A stretch of DNA of 64,000 bases, taken from positions 33,773 through 97,772 of the forward strand of contig QYAI01000131.1 in the NCBI GenBank assembly GCA_003988855.1. The letters are read 5' to 3'. Each line of letters opens with the position of its first letter. Position 1 is the stretch's first letter. Below the pieces are notes generated by a model, which had not been told where the DNA came from, made no database searches, and saw only the letters and a list, made by a program, of their open reading frames with translations. The position numbers and the translations under genes are program-made. Shown piece after piece: positions 23,201-35,675 of the stretch. The DNA is from Arachnopeziza araneosa (Eukaryota > Ascomycota > Leotiomycetes > Helotiales > Arachnopezizaceae).

Positions 23201-26200
23201 CGTCAGTGTCTGAGTAGATACTTGCAGAGACCGGGAAGGATGGCAAGTGGATCAGGCAGTGAACTGCTACTTCCTTCGATTCATCCATGCATCATGTCGA
23301 CACAAGAGCTACCACGAGGCCGCCAACACGACTAGATATTGCGGTCCACAATATGCAATGGCAGTATGCGACATTTGAACAGGGTCAGTCTGATAGGCCA
23401 TGGGAACTTGGCGGCTAACAGGCAGTGATTCACCACGCATTTGACCACGGTCACAGGATTGGGATCTGGAACATATTGGGGCCGCGAAGACTAGTTTGAA
23501 TGTGGAGAGTCGTACTCTCACGATGGAAAGATATGCTGCATGCGAATCTGTAAAGGTAGAGGCCACCATGATCAGTCTGGGCGAAAGAAATGGAAAGGGG
23601 AAAAGGGATACGAACCACAAATGGCCACTCAGAATGAGTTGGTTAATCTCGATCTCCACAACCACCAAAGGATGTTTTTTCCTCCCGGTGTGAATTTCGG
23701 CCGAAGGTTGACTGTTTGCTAGGTATTTCTTCAGGGTCTGGCAGGTCGCCCACATCGAAGCCGAAATCTGTGTAGTGCTGTAGCTATTTCGCCTTGGAGC
23801 ACCAAAGGCTCTTTTGTCTGCTTATTAGAGACAGAACAATATGCTACCTACAATACCATATGCTATTGCATTCTGAATATGCGTCTATCCCATCGACGAC
23901 GTCTGCCATGAGGTCTGTTGACGTCAAAACCCATACGATGGCAGGCACACAACTACCACGCCTACAAATGTCGTTGGAGATTACGACAGGCGAAGGTTGT
24001 TCCAACATTCTTACTACACAGTAGTGAGCAATGCATTTCTAGAATTATCTGGAGACTCACCAAATGTCGACACGCTTTATGGAGGAATGGTACAGCGAGC
24101 ATAAACGTAGTCAACACATCTCGTTGAGTGGAAGACTTGTTCCTTTCCTGTAGAAACCTGAAAAGTTGAGGAAAAGCCAAGGCTGCTGAGGATTGTTCCA
24201 GCACTCTTTCCACCTTCAGTCAGAAAGTCAAGTCGCTCCTTCCCCGACTCCACGACTTGGGGACCCGCCAAGATCAAACTAGAAACAACATCTCAACCTT
24301 CCAATGATGGCAAAGTTCATGAAAATTCCTTCCAGATGCTGCCTTCAGACCTTACATGGTACCATGATTCTGCTCTTTAGCACAAAATACGATCGAATGA
24401 GGAAGAGAACTTGGGCTCAAGAGTTCTGAAGCCGATATCAGAATTTGACAGCCAAACATCTCGGTTGATATCTCAGCAACACATCGAACCTCTAAACGAT
24501 AGTATTGTCTTTCGCGTTCTTCAAGCCATTTATCGACAACTAGAAAGTGGTCGTGAGGCATCGCTGAAAATGGTGAGATTCTTGAACCGAGCAGCGTACC
24601 TGAGCACAGAAAGCTACCGGTACAAACTTTCTCAATATTCCAAAATCAGAGCCCCAAAAGACGTGGAAGCTTTACTTATATACGTATCGCTTTTCAGCTC
24701 CAAAAGATGACTTGCGAGGTTATCACAAGGGGATCGCGTCGACCCAGGTCACAACAGGGCCTTCATCACGACCATTGAAGGTCCGACCAGCTATCAACAA
24801 TGCCAGTAAACAAAACAAGATGGCTGGGATATCAAAAACAATTAATTCGCATGAATTCGCATCTGCGCAATTGATTGGAAACGTTTGTGATCATCACATC
24901 GTGGTCAACCACAATGCGACCCGTAGGAGTAATTCGAATACTACATCACAGGAGAACAAGCATACAAAAAGTACACACACAGTTTTACAGAATCATCAAA
25001 CAGGAAGGTTTCATCGATATTCTCGAGAATTCGTACCTGATAAGCTCGCCCAGGTCTCTCCTCAATTGACACTCATTGTCGCTTTGCGAAGTCAAGATTA
25101 CCTGCAGAGTCAACCCTCATGATTGTTATCCACGGTAATAGGAAGAAGCGGTGTCTGATTTGAATGTCTTCAATACAACCTTCTCTTAATGTCCATGTGA
25201 TCTGAGCACATGGTCATTCTTTGCACTTGCAAACCGGCCGACGGTGGGCCATCTGCCGGTCGCATCACGACCAAGTACAGTTGAAAATCAATAAACATTG
25301 CATTCAGCACAGAAGATTCACGACGATACCCGAAATTTCGGATATACTGATCTCGGTCTTGATGAGAACAGGATGCCTTATCAAAGTCGGCCGGTTCAAC
25401 CCACCGATGGCCTTGGTGCAGTTGTTTGGCGACCACAGAAAGCGAAGACGAGAAAACATGAGCGACACTCGAATATCAGGAAAGAAGATGCATCATAGAC
25501 GCGTTGCCAGCTCATCAGTCACTTCCGAAGAGCACGAGAGGAGCTTCAAAACAGACAGGAGGCAGCATGTACAGTACCAATCGCGAGCTGAGTAGCATGA
25601 CAAGGTTGTAGAGCGCTCCACATCAAATGACAGCTTTTGGGGATTGAACTAGTTCTTGGCTTTGGCCCGATTCCGAGTTTCTGGATTTGCTTGCAAACGG
25701 GACAGATGTAGCAATTCATTTCACACAAGCAAATCACCAAATCGTACTCGGAGGAACTAGAACTTTATATTATCCACCCACAAGTTAGCTCAGCCTTTCT
25801 GTTCATTCAAAGTGCTGTTAGAGTTAAAGGATTGCATTCCTGGCGGCTTTGCGACGCTAAAGTATCGTTGCAGGACAAAGGATGGGAAAACTTACCAAAA
25901 CGATTATCCAATAAAGAACGGTAGCCGCCGAGTCCAGAACACTTTCATTTTTCTTTTGCTGAGTCTCCATCTCTGTTTCTCACACCCCATTGCGCGGTGG
26001 ACCTGGCGAAGAGGCTGAACCGCATTCTCGGGTCGTTGGCATGGGCCTGATTTCCACGAGAAACACTGCAAGATCTTTGGGACAACTTCCACGCGTTCGG
26101 TAAGGTTCCACGCATGAAGGAATGGGAAGCTAGGGTATGTAAATGCAAATGCAAGCAAGGGAGGAAGGTGGGCGCTTAGAGGCAGAAAATCTGGGCGCCT

Positions 26201-27517
26201 GCGTCTGATGGTTCCCTAGTCCGCGTCTATTTTCCCGCCCTAGAGAGGAGCTAAAATGAAACCGCATCCTATATCTTTGTTTGTCTTCTTCCCTCCTTAT
26301 TCCCTTTTGTTCTCCCTTTTGCTCTTCTCGATATCTTCTTGTTTTCATCTCGAATTCTATCCTGAAATCGAAGGCGGTGAGGGACATTGTTCCAACCATA
26401 ATATACGAGAATATTCCCTGCTATCCTTTCCCACCTTTCAGCCCACCTCCAGCAACCAAAGTCACAAACTACTGTTCAGAAATTGCCATATCGGAGAAGC
26501 AAATACAAATATCATTCATAAGCATCGACTATGGAAACGATCTAGGCAACACTGTTTCGGCCCATCCTGACCAGCCCTTCAGCATCCCCCGTCCCACTTC
26601 ACGTAAAACATATTGCTTGGCTCGATTTCAGGCTAGGGTATATTAGGAACATCGAGGCCCACCGCACCGTTCTCGCCTACTACATATCCTCATTTCTCAC
26701 TGCTGTTCATCGATCCATGACCGTTCCGCAGCGGGTTCAAGATATAGCACGGCATCAAACTACTCGTACGAGACAGCGAACGCCTGGATTTGGAGGCATG
26801 GTGTTCCTGTGGCGGAGTTCTTCTCACTTCTCTACTGTTCAACTCTGTTATATCAGGTAGGAAATCTTCAAATACCCATCTCAGCACACCTTTCCGCCCC
26901 CATCCCTCTGTCACGAAAGCCCAGGTAAGTCCATCTCCTCATTCATTCGTGTATTCATTTATTTCCTACTTGCTACCATCCAACGACTACTACCTAGTTG
27001 GGTCCTCACTCGTCCCTATCCGCATCTCGAACCGAGTCCTCTACTCCAATCAATCGTCAATCTGTGTTGAAATCCACCGTGCCGAGGTACGAGAAAACCC
27101 AAAGCAAAAAGGGAGAAGGTGAGGGATATATACTCGTCCACGAAGCACTCCAACCGGACCTGGCCCGCTTCTCCAACCAAAATGAACCCGTTCAATGCTC
27201 CAAATGAAACGCCAACTCCGCTTGCTTGCTCGCCAGAGCGATGGAGTATTCAGTCATCAAACTGTCGTTGCTCATCCTCCTCATCTCATTCTTATTTCAT
27301 ATCCTGAATACCCTGTTCGTATTCTGCAATTTGTTCATATCATCATCCACATCATCGCTCGTATTTCATGTCATGTCATCTCCTCTCGTCTCCAATCAAT
27401 TAATCAACCATCGTCAGCAGATCGACCATATTCATTCATTACTCATTCATGCAGATCCCTCTCAAATTACCACCGCTAACTGCACCTCTTCCAAATCTAC
27501 CAATTACTTTCGCCAGA
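20286..27517. other. Gene-poor tract, about 7.2 kb, upstream of the Myb/HTH-like gene
   Basis: No recognisable gene. A GC-rich part (about 20,800-21,700) yields long chance frames rich in Arg, Leu and Pro. A T/C-rich part (26,250-27,550) runs toward the 3' end of the Zn2Cys6 gene and may include its 3' UTR. An A-rich run sits at about 21,870. The tract may be a long upstream control region of the Myb/HTH-like gene, or may carry noncoding transcripts. Confidence 0.5.
21427..21461. repeat. Short tandem repeat, CTGCTGGTG unit
   Basis: About four near-exact copies of a 9-bp unit in tandem, in non-genic DNA. Confidence 0.7.
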
Positions 27518-29915
27518 TCACACCAACTCTCCTGTCCCCAATCCCTGCACGGCATTGTAACTATATGGGAAATCGACAAGCCCGTCCAACATCCAATTCA
27601 ACGGATCAAATACCTCGTAATTACTCTCGTTGCCACCATACCCCATCATACCGCTTGGGAGACCGTTCTGCGGCGTTACAGAGCGATTGTTGCTGTTGTT
27701 CGAGGAGGGGATACCGGCTGCGGAGAGGAGCTGCGCGTTGAGTTGATGAGAAGGAGGAAGATTGGAAGGTGGTTCAAGGTGGTGAGTGGAGGAGGCTGAG
27801 GATTCGGCTGCCGAGTCGGGGTTAGTCGGGTGGTTCTGGATAGATGCTGGGATGGTTAGTGAGCCAACAAGGAGGGATGGGGTAAAGAAAGGAGAAATAC
27901 CATCGAGAGAACCGCGGCCTTGAGATTGAAATTCCTCTCGCCAACGCCAGATGCTATCGAAGACCAGACTCATACTCATACGACATCGAACCTTGAGTTG
28001 AAGACTATCATCTACCACGGATTTGTGTTGGTCAAGGGTATTCCGGCTGCTATTACCGTTTCCATCGAGTCCTCGTTGTTGTTGTTGTTGCATTTGCTGA
28101 AGTGCGCTTCGCTGCTCAACTCTAGCACCATTCCACATCTGCACCATGAGCTCGGCGAGCCGCCATGGGAGATCGTTATTGATGACACTCATTGATCGAA
28201 TGGCTCGGATGGTGGCGTGGAAGAGGTTGCGTCCACGATCGAACTCGATCTCACGAGCGAAGAATGAGGAGACGAGTTTAAGGAGAGCAAAACATGCTGC
28301 CACTATCATTTGAAGAATGTAGTTTGTGGCGTAACGGAAAATCGAACCTGCTGGGTTATCGGGGGTAGGAGAATCAAGTTCGAATGCGAGGTCAAGGAAG
28401 GAGATACAAGCTCGCCAAATGCTCATGAGGTCATCCATATAACCTTGAGTAGTGCTAGAGTCGAAGAAGGCCGAGAGTCGGAGGTGTAGACCAGCGGCTT
28501 TGAGGTGGAGATTGATCACAGGGGATAATGTGTGTCGAGATAAGATACTAACTTGGAGCTCATTATATTCTCGACGATAGACACGTGTGAGGATAGCACG
28601 AAGCTCATCACCTGCTACGCCTCTTGGGTCAGTAGCATTAGAGTACATCTCTTTGGATACCTTGTCGCAGAACCTCTCGATTTGAAGCCGGGCTTCAAGT
28701 TCAGGAGAGAGCGTGAAAGGTCCATCTTCGCCTGGACGAACAGCGAGGGTCCAGTCGTAAAGAGTAGATGCTGGTTGGCCGTAGCCTGTGCCACAATTCT
28801 GAGCGACAATGTTACACACCGCCCAAGTCGTCACTCGATCATGAAGTTGTTCTCGATTTAGATCAACAGAGACTCGAGAGAAGTCTTGAGTATGGCTTGG
28901 TCTGTGAAGCCCAATTCCCGTCGCAGCTTTCATCATAACCCCACATATGATATGAGTTGGATCTGTTGATGTAGTACTGGTAGGTAGCGGCCATGTGCAA
29001 AGTAAACATAAGCCCTTGACGATGAAGTGATTGTTCGGTACTTCTCCCACCGACTGCCATAAGAGTCTTGTTATAGGGCCAGCTAGATTGGTCAACAATG
29101 ACGGGTCTACGGTATACCGTCTCGCCGCAATAATGATAATCGCCCAGAATAGTAACGGGTGTTGTTGGTAGTACTGTTCTGATGGCTGCGAGGGATTCAA
29201 GAACGGTAGAAAGGGGTGATAATGTAACCAGAACTCATTAAAGAGATGGCTGATCGCATCCTCCATCAATCCCACGTTCTCAATCTCGTGCGCAAACCTC
29301 GGCATGCTATATGAACCACCTTGTTTGAGGTGGAGTAAACTCGAGACGGCCTCGTCAGAACCCATGAAGCTCTGGTTATTTCTGCTGTATACGCCATTGG
29401 CCAACGGCGACTCGATATCTTCATCGTCTTCCACAATAAATCCTTGAGCTTGAGCACGCTGTAGATTCAGCTTCAGTCGGTCAATCTGCTTCTCCATCTC
29501 TGCATGCTTGCTTCTCTTGCCCACGCGCTTGAAATTGGACTCGATCTTGCACTCGAGCTTCAACCGGCTACATCGCGAGCATGGCATAAACGGGTCTTGC
29601 ACGACGTCGCAGCGTAACTACATCCCAGATTCATCAGTCTCATATCAATTGAACCTTGCACCGTGCTGGCAGTCTCGTCGTCGCCTCGCGAATGGGTCCC
29701 AAGTGACTCACCTTCTGCTGTCGGCACTCATTGCACGCCCTCTTGACGCCTGGCTGCCTCTTCCTCTCATACTCCTCTGCGCCAGTACCCGGACTGCTCT
29801 CGTAGGACTCGGCACCGCTCCGCTTCCTCTTGTAGGAGCTCCCAGCGGTGCCCGGGCGGTTGGGACTGCTGGCGCTGCCCCCACCCGTCAGCACGTACTT
29901 CTCGTCCAGATCCAT
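27518..29915 (-). CDS. Zn2Cys6 transcription factor, War1-like
   Basis: The first exon encodes 68 residues and ends inside the zinc cluster. Splicing out 29618-29711 joins CNECRQQK to LRCDVVQDPFMP, completing the six cysteines at 61, 64, 71, 81, 84 and 91. A short linker and coiled-coil-like helix follow (KHAEMEKQIDRLKLNLQRAQ). The central region (YHPFLPFLNPSQPSEQYY, AARRY, ATGIGLHRPSH) resembles the fungal regulator domain of War1, which in yeast controls weak-acid stress genes. A 54-nt segment at 27847-27900 has donor GTATTT and a CTAAC branch 5-6 nt before the acceptor CCCAG. It is divisible by three, so it may be an in-frame intron; protein length is 749 residues if spliced and 767 if not. 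The C-terminal part is rich in Gln, Asn and Ser. The promoter side carries a strong G-run tract. Class is certain; War1 kinship is likely. Confidence 0.9.
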
Positions 29916-31349
29916 GGCGTCGCCAGCGAGGCGGATTGGAGGCTGCGATTGCCCGTCAAGTAAGCGCCCTTCTTCTCCCTCTCAGGCGCCGGGTGATGGG
30001 GCGACGGTGGATGGGGGGGTTTTTTTTTTGCGAGCGTCGCTGGGTGCGTGTCCGGTGTCGGTGTGCAGCTGGATGGTTTGGGTTGGCGGGGTCGCACGAG
30101 ACGAGAAGGGGATCTGCTTCAGGTCGGCTAACGCAATTAGCCGAGCACGGGCTAGGGCTAGGCACGCAAGAGGAAGGAAGGCTAGAGAGGAGAGGAGAGG
30201 AGAGCGGTTGCTGTTGTTGACTCTGTCGCGTCTTTGTTTACATGGGCAGATCTTGATGGGTGATTGTAAGGGCGACCAAGGACAGCTCCCCTTCCCGAAT
30301 AGTGGCATTGTCAAATCACAACCCGCGTTTACTCCAGCTCGGTTCCTTCTCCGCATGTAGTATTGTCGACATGTGATGAGATCAAGTACGAGAGAGAGAG
30401 AGAGTCGTATCCACGCTGTCAATCCAACATCACCTCTCACAACCATCACCACCCAAATGTCCCCCTCGACCCCTCATACCCGCCCAGAAAACCCTTCCGC
30501 CCCCAGAAACCCTCTCCCTGCCCCTGGACCCCCTCGACGACGCAACTGCGGCCCTCGCGAGACGAAGTCGCGATCCAGAAACGAGGCAAGGAAACGGAGA
30601 GGGAGATTCCCGGTTGGTCTCTCCCCCCTCTCTCTTGTATTGTCATTTCGTGGTGTGGATTGGGTTGGGGAAGTAGATGGTGCATGGATGGATGGATGCT
30701 GATTGGGATTTTTATAGTGGTGTTTTTTTCTAATTCCTTGCCACTGCCCTTTTTGGATCCCGGGGTGGTGGAGGAGAGGCTGAGGGAGGCGAGGAGGAGG
30801 GACAGGGAGAGGGAGGGAGGGGGAGGGGGAGGGGGAGGGTAGTGGGAGGTGAGGAGTGAGATGGGCTCAGGAGTTTAGTTGTATGTTGATCATTTTGTGA
30901 TTACTTCTCAAAATGAGGGTGCTATAAGGTAAAGGACATAGGAGAAGATATGTGCAACCGGCTAACATCGCTGATAGATCTCCAAAAGGAAAGTAGCACA
31001 TTCAATTCAACTTCTTCATCATAATTAAGATTAAAATTAAAACCGCCTCTCATCTCCAGTTCCATTTCACGGACCATCTTCTCCACAGTTCTACTCTTCA
31101 TCTTCTCTCCAATCAACCACCAAATCTACCAATACCAAGTTGCAAAAATCCATTCCCCCAAGCAGCCGAATATCCTTTGCCATTCGTTAGCAAACTCCCC
31201 AAAACATTCAGCGCATTGATTTACGTACCAGAAACTTCCCCAGCACTCTCACAATTACTCATGACCCAAGCCAGGCCAGAGACAACATCACGACTACATA
31301 TCATCAGCCCGAGCATACTCTCACCCATGCTTCTCGCTTCTCTTTGAAC
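29916..31349. other. Intergenic, low-complexity promoter side of the Zn2Cys6 gene
   Basis: The region contains a T run (about 30,021), an AG microsatellite (about 30,393), GGAT repeats (about 30,685) and a long purine tract. The chance frames here (Gly- or Pro-rich) come from this composition. It also covers the 3' flank of the small secreted protein gene. Confidence 0.6.
30804..30839 (+). other. Predicted G-quadruplex-forming tract
   Basis: Seven runs of three to five guanines are separated mostly by single adenines on the plus strand. This satisfies the usual G3+N1-7 rule several times over. It lies about 900 bp upstream of the start of the leftward Zn2Cys6 gene, with the G-rich strand as template. 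Folding in the cell is not shown. Confidence 0.6.
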
Positions 31350-31851
31350 TCACCACGAACTCGCAGCCACGGGATAAGGACCGACATTGTATCCGAATAT
31401 CATCGCTGGGCCACTGCGGCAAAAGACATTCTGATCTGTCAGACCGCCACTGATGGCGCATTGATGGTCACCGATCGAGGAGAGGTAATTGAGACATGCT
31501 TGGGCGTTTCCGATCGGTACGCCGCCATCGCCAATATCGACACATCCGGTTGCTGCTTGTCGAGAGACAAGGTCTCGAGAGGCTAGGTTCTTGGTTGGGA
31601 TTGTGATTGGAGAAGAAGACGTGATAGAAAAGTAGCAAGGGAAGGCTGAGGGAAGACTTACGATGGGTGGAGATATCGGGAGACTTTTTGTATAGGTCTG
31701 CTGAAGTGATGCCTAGTGATTCGAGGCTGGGAAGACCAGGACCGGGAATTATTTCCTGTTGAACGAGGGTGTCTGTGATCGGGAGGGCGGTTGCATATGC
31801 TGGACTGAGGATCAAAAAAATTGAGAAGAGGGTAGGAGATATTTTTAGCAT
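31350..31851 (-). CDS. Small secreted protein with four cysteines (effector-like)
   Basis: Two exons, with an intron at 31583-31661 (donor GTAAGT, acceptor CCTAG), give 140 residues. Residues 1 to about 22 form a signal peptide (hydrophobic core LFSIFLILSPAYA). A dibasic KK at 55-56 and RQ at 71-72 mark a possible pro-region before the mature domain. That domain carries Cys77, Cys93, Cys105 and Cys118, enough for two disulfides, in the segments GCVDIGDGGVPIGNAQACL and CAISGGLTDQNVFC. The second exon only reads well in the frame set by this splice, which supports it. There is no transmembrane segment. I do not recognise the family. Fungi secrete many such proteins as effectors or for antagonism, but a role is not shown. 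Confidence 0.75.
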
Positions 31852-34306
31852 TGTGATTTCAGGTGAGCTGGAGCAGAAGATGTTTTAACTGAAAATGAGA
31901 ACTCTTGGTTGTAGAATACGTCTTCTATGGAGGCTGCTCTGGGCTTTATATCCCAATTGCTTGACCTCTTATCTTGGTGAAATAATTGGTACATCTTGCT
32001 TCTGAAGTACATATCTGGGTTATGAAGCACCAAGAGTACATTTTCGTGCTGTAGAAAGTTGCACCGCTTTGTCTACTATCATTTCCCACGATGGAAGTCA
32101 ACAAGGAGAGGCTCGGTAAGGGCTTGAGCCGACAACTACGTGGCCAAAGTCACGTCGTACATAGGCAACGTCGCAAAATATCATATCTTCGCCCCCAGTG
32201 TACGGCTTGAAATCATTCAAGGAAGTCAATGGTACAGGGAGGCTGGACAGATCGATTGCTACATGACAGTACACATATTTGACTCAACAAATAGTGAGAG
32301 GCACAAAATCGCATGAATCATTATTTACGGTCTGTGGAAGGCGCATCGAGTTCCAAACCCCTAGACATCGGAGGTTGGGTCCGGTTGTTTACTTTGAACC
32401 GCGTCATTTCAACACCATGAGTGCTGTTGAATTCTTTGAGTTGAGTAATTGTCGAAAAAGTTGGAACTACTCAAAAGGAATCGACTCCATCAATCCATAT
32501 GAAACAGCTTTGGATCATAGGGAAGGATTCAAAAGCCACAGACGAAGTGATGAGAGAGTATCACGTGACGCTACACTTGAAGTCTCTCCGCTTCGTTTCG
32601 TCATGCAATGCAGCCTTCCGTCGGCATAAGACCAAAACGCTCAACACTCTCCGGCACTTGACCTCGTCGTCGACTTCGAGAAAGGTCGCGTGGCTTGAAG
32701 CTGCATTCTGACCTGGTTGGAAAACGGCCGCTTGTCACCCGAGTCAGCACACCGATGATCCTCTCGCTCGGAGCCGCCAATGGCCAGTACCCCGCAAAGG
32801 AGGTGCCGTGGCCTGGTATCGGAACTATCATGTTCTCCTTCTGATGACCTCAATGCGTCTCGCATATTACGTTTTCGGTTGCCAGAGACGATGCCAGTTG
32901 TTGTGAGGGGAGAGCGTCATGAGGTGGTTGGGGAAGCAACATGTCTGTAATATAGGCCCCTTCTCCTTAGCGCCACCTAATATCACTGACAGCCCCGAGG
33001 CAGCTGTCACTGTCCAGCCTCCCGGATGCCACTGGACATGTAACCCGACAGTGGTGAGCGCCAGAACCGCGTTGGGTGGCTACCGCGAAAGAGTCCCTGA
33101 CACTTGCGGAGAGCATCACGACGGTTCCATGACGATGTCAAGTCCGTCTTCTCCACTAAACTCGCCAGACCCATAAGAGCTTGAGAGAAGGATGTTTGAT
33201 GACAAAGACAGACAAGCAGTGGCTAGTTGAAGATCTTCGTTATAGGAGGCTGGCAGCTCTGCCTTGGCTACTTTGCCTGAGCAAACTGAACTCACTGGAG
33301 GAAGATACCGAGGAAGAGACAAGGATAATCAGTGAGGCAATTACCTATGAAGCATCCTATCGAGGCAAGATGGGCTGTAGGTGTGGGTTCTGTCTCGGAT
33401 GGAAGAAGCTGCTTGAGCACTTTTTCTTTTGAAGAGAAGATTTCGGCGATATCTGGAGAAAGGCCGAAGAAGGTTGGGTCGTGGTCAGCTCGACACCAGA
33501 CATTTCCTCCACGATAGGGCAGAGATGACGCCGGAAAGGATGATCAGATATTGTCGATCCAGAGTTGTGATCAGGGGGAGAGAGAGCCAGTCGGTGGCAG
33601 GAGAGGAAGGTCAGTACCTACCCAAGGTCACACAAGGGTCTCCATAAATCACGTGCCGGGATGACTTCATCGGCAAGGTTCGGTTAACAGCGCCGCCTCC
33701 AGTCAACAACCTCGCGCGCGACCAAGGGAACAGACACATTCCTCTCTCCATCCACCAATCTTCTCTGGGTACTCGGACCAATTCAGCTGTGCAAACTACG
33801 ATCAGCTCAGGTACCCAATGACACGCTGCACGGGAGAATACGTGCAGCTCCCGTCTGCCCGTACCTTGCACGATACATGTTCAGATCTGGCCTCAGCCTT
33901 GGCAATGGAAGCTTCCTCCGGTAATGATGCATGGCCTGACAGTCACTTGGACCCTTAGGGGACCAGCCGAACTGTGACGCCAGTCCGAAGAATGGTGAAG
34001 CTTCCTACCATTACCATTACCGAGATCAGCCGATGTTAACCCAAAGGGTCTTCTCCAAGAGAGAGATGATCATCGAGGCATGGATTCAGTTGTTGCGGGG
34101 AAGAAGAAAACATGACTCTTTGGGAAGGAAAAGAAAGAGCCACTGGGGTCAGGTAAGGATCTTGCGAAGGTGGGTGTTTTCCTTAAAGTGCTGCGTTGTC
34201 CCTGGGTTATCCCCAGCCTCTTATTACCACTTTCTATGAAGCATAAAATCCAACATTATCGCGTACACTTTGCTATCCTCTACACAACTTGCAAGCAATA
34301 ACCAAG
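31852..34306. other. Intergenic, about 2.5 kb
   Basis: No recognisable gene. Frames up to 116 codons (32,279-32,629) show no family features. The right end holds the glucanase promoter, with an A/T-rich CATAAAA about 60 nt before its ATG. Confidence 0.5.
31944..31950 (-). promoter_or_regulatory. Probable TATA box of the small secreted protein gene
   Basis: The minus strand reads TATAAAG about 95 nt upstream of the ATG. Confidence 0.4.
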
Positions 34307-35675
34307 ATGGTTAACAATCTACTTGCTCTTGCAGCAGCATATCTGTCATTGGCCAACGCCTCACCTCTGTAAGTCCGTCTGCCGCAGCGCACAACAACAC
34401 TAACATTTTTAAGACGGAAACGCGGCCTAGCATTCGATTACGGTAACGATAAGGTCCGCGGTGTAAATCTAGGCGGCTGGTTTGTTCTCGAACCTTGGAT
34501 TACCCCCTCGATATTCTCAGAATGGGCGGATAGTGGAACTGTGGTTGACGAGTTTACCTACACACAAACGTTAGGACAAACAGAGGCACAGAACAGACTG
34601 AATCAGCATTGGTCAACATGGATCACAGAAGCAGACTTCCAAGAGATAGCTTCCGTCGGCTTGAATCACGTCCGAATCCCTATCGGATATTGGGCATTGA
34701 ATCCACTTCCAGGAGATCCATACGTTCAAGGGCAGCTCACTTATCTTGACCAAGCTATTGGCTGGGCAAGAAGTGCTGGAATCAAGGTCTTACTCGATCT
34801 ACACGGTGGTGCGTATCCTCGTGACTTATTTCAATATCATCTGACTGTTCACAGCGCCTGGCTCCCAAAATGGTTTTGACAACTCAGGACGACTGGGACC
34901 TATCGGATGGCAAGCCGGCGATACCACTGATCAAACTCTCACAGCAATTCAAAATCTGGCTAACCGCTATGCCTCTCAAACTGATGTCGTGACCGCCATC
35001 GAACTTCTCAATGAGCCGGGCAATTGGGGAATTAACATGGACGACCTCAAGGGCTTCTACTACAATGGCTGGGGGAATGTCCGAAATCAAAATGGAGACA
35101 CAGCTGTTGTCATCCATGACGCCTTTGAAAACGTCCAAAGTTATTGGAATGGTTTCATGAACTCTGCGAGTGGTGTCAACAATGTTATGATGGATACACA
35201 TATCTATCAAATATTCTCCGATGATCAAGTAGCAATGAAGCCTTGCGATCACGTTCAGACCGCATGTTCTGCCGGTCCTTTGGTTGCTGGTACTGACAAA
35301 TGGACCATCGTTGGCGAATGGACTGGCGCTCAGACCGATTGCGCTCAATGGCTGAACGGTCTTGGGAAAGGCGCAAGATACGATGGAACTCTATCTGGGT
35401 CAACAGGCAACTATGGTTCTTGCGATGGCAAGTACTCTGGTACTGTTGACGCCATGTCGGATGCCGACAAGACCAATTTGGAGTATTATGTCGAGGCACA
35501 AATGGATGCTTATGAACAGCATTCAGGATGGATCTTTTGGGCCTGGAAGACGGAAAGTGCACCAGAATGGCATTTCCAGAATTTGACAAGGGCAGGGCTG
35601 ATCCCTCAGCCATTGACAAGTAGACAGCATCCTGGGCAGTGCTCGACTGCTACTTGTATGATTCCTGGCAACTAG
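34307..35675 (+). CDS. Glucan 1,3-beta-glucosidase, GH5 family (exo-beta-1,3-glucanase)
   Basis: Three exons (introns 34369-34413 and 34809-34854) give 425 residues. A signal peptide (about 1-20) is followed at once by RKR, a Kex2-type cleavage site, as in yeast Exg1. The family signatures follow in order: VRGVNLGGWFVLEPWITPS, HVRIPIGYWA, LDLHGAPGSQNGFDNSG (restored by the second splice), LLNEPGNW with the acid/base Glu206, and GEWTGA with the nucleophile Glu307. The enzyme removes glucose from the non-reducing ends of beta-1,3-glucans in the cell wall or medium, for wall remodelling or feeding on glucan. The C-terminus keeps FWAWKTESAPEWHF, typical of GH5_9. Length is normal. Confidence 0.96.

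Noticed and set aside
28500..28560. Intron with GTTAGT donor in the War1-like gene
   Set aside because: The segment encodes LSPVINLHLKAAGLHLRL, which fits the conserved region of such regulators, so it is exon.
30363..30842. Gly- and Pro-rich frames of up to 159 codons
   Set aside because: They translate low-complexity purine tracts on either strand.
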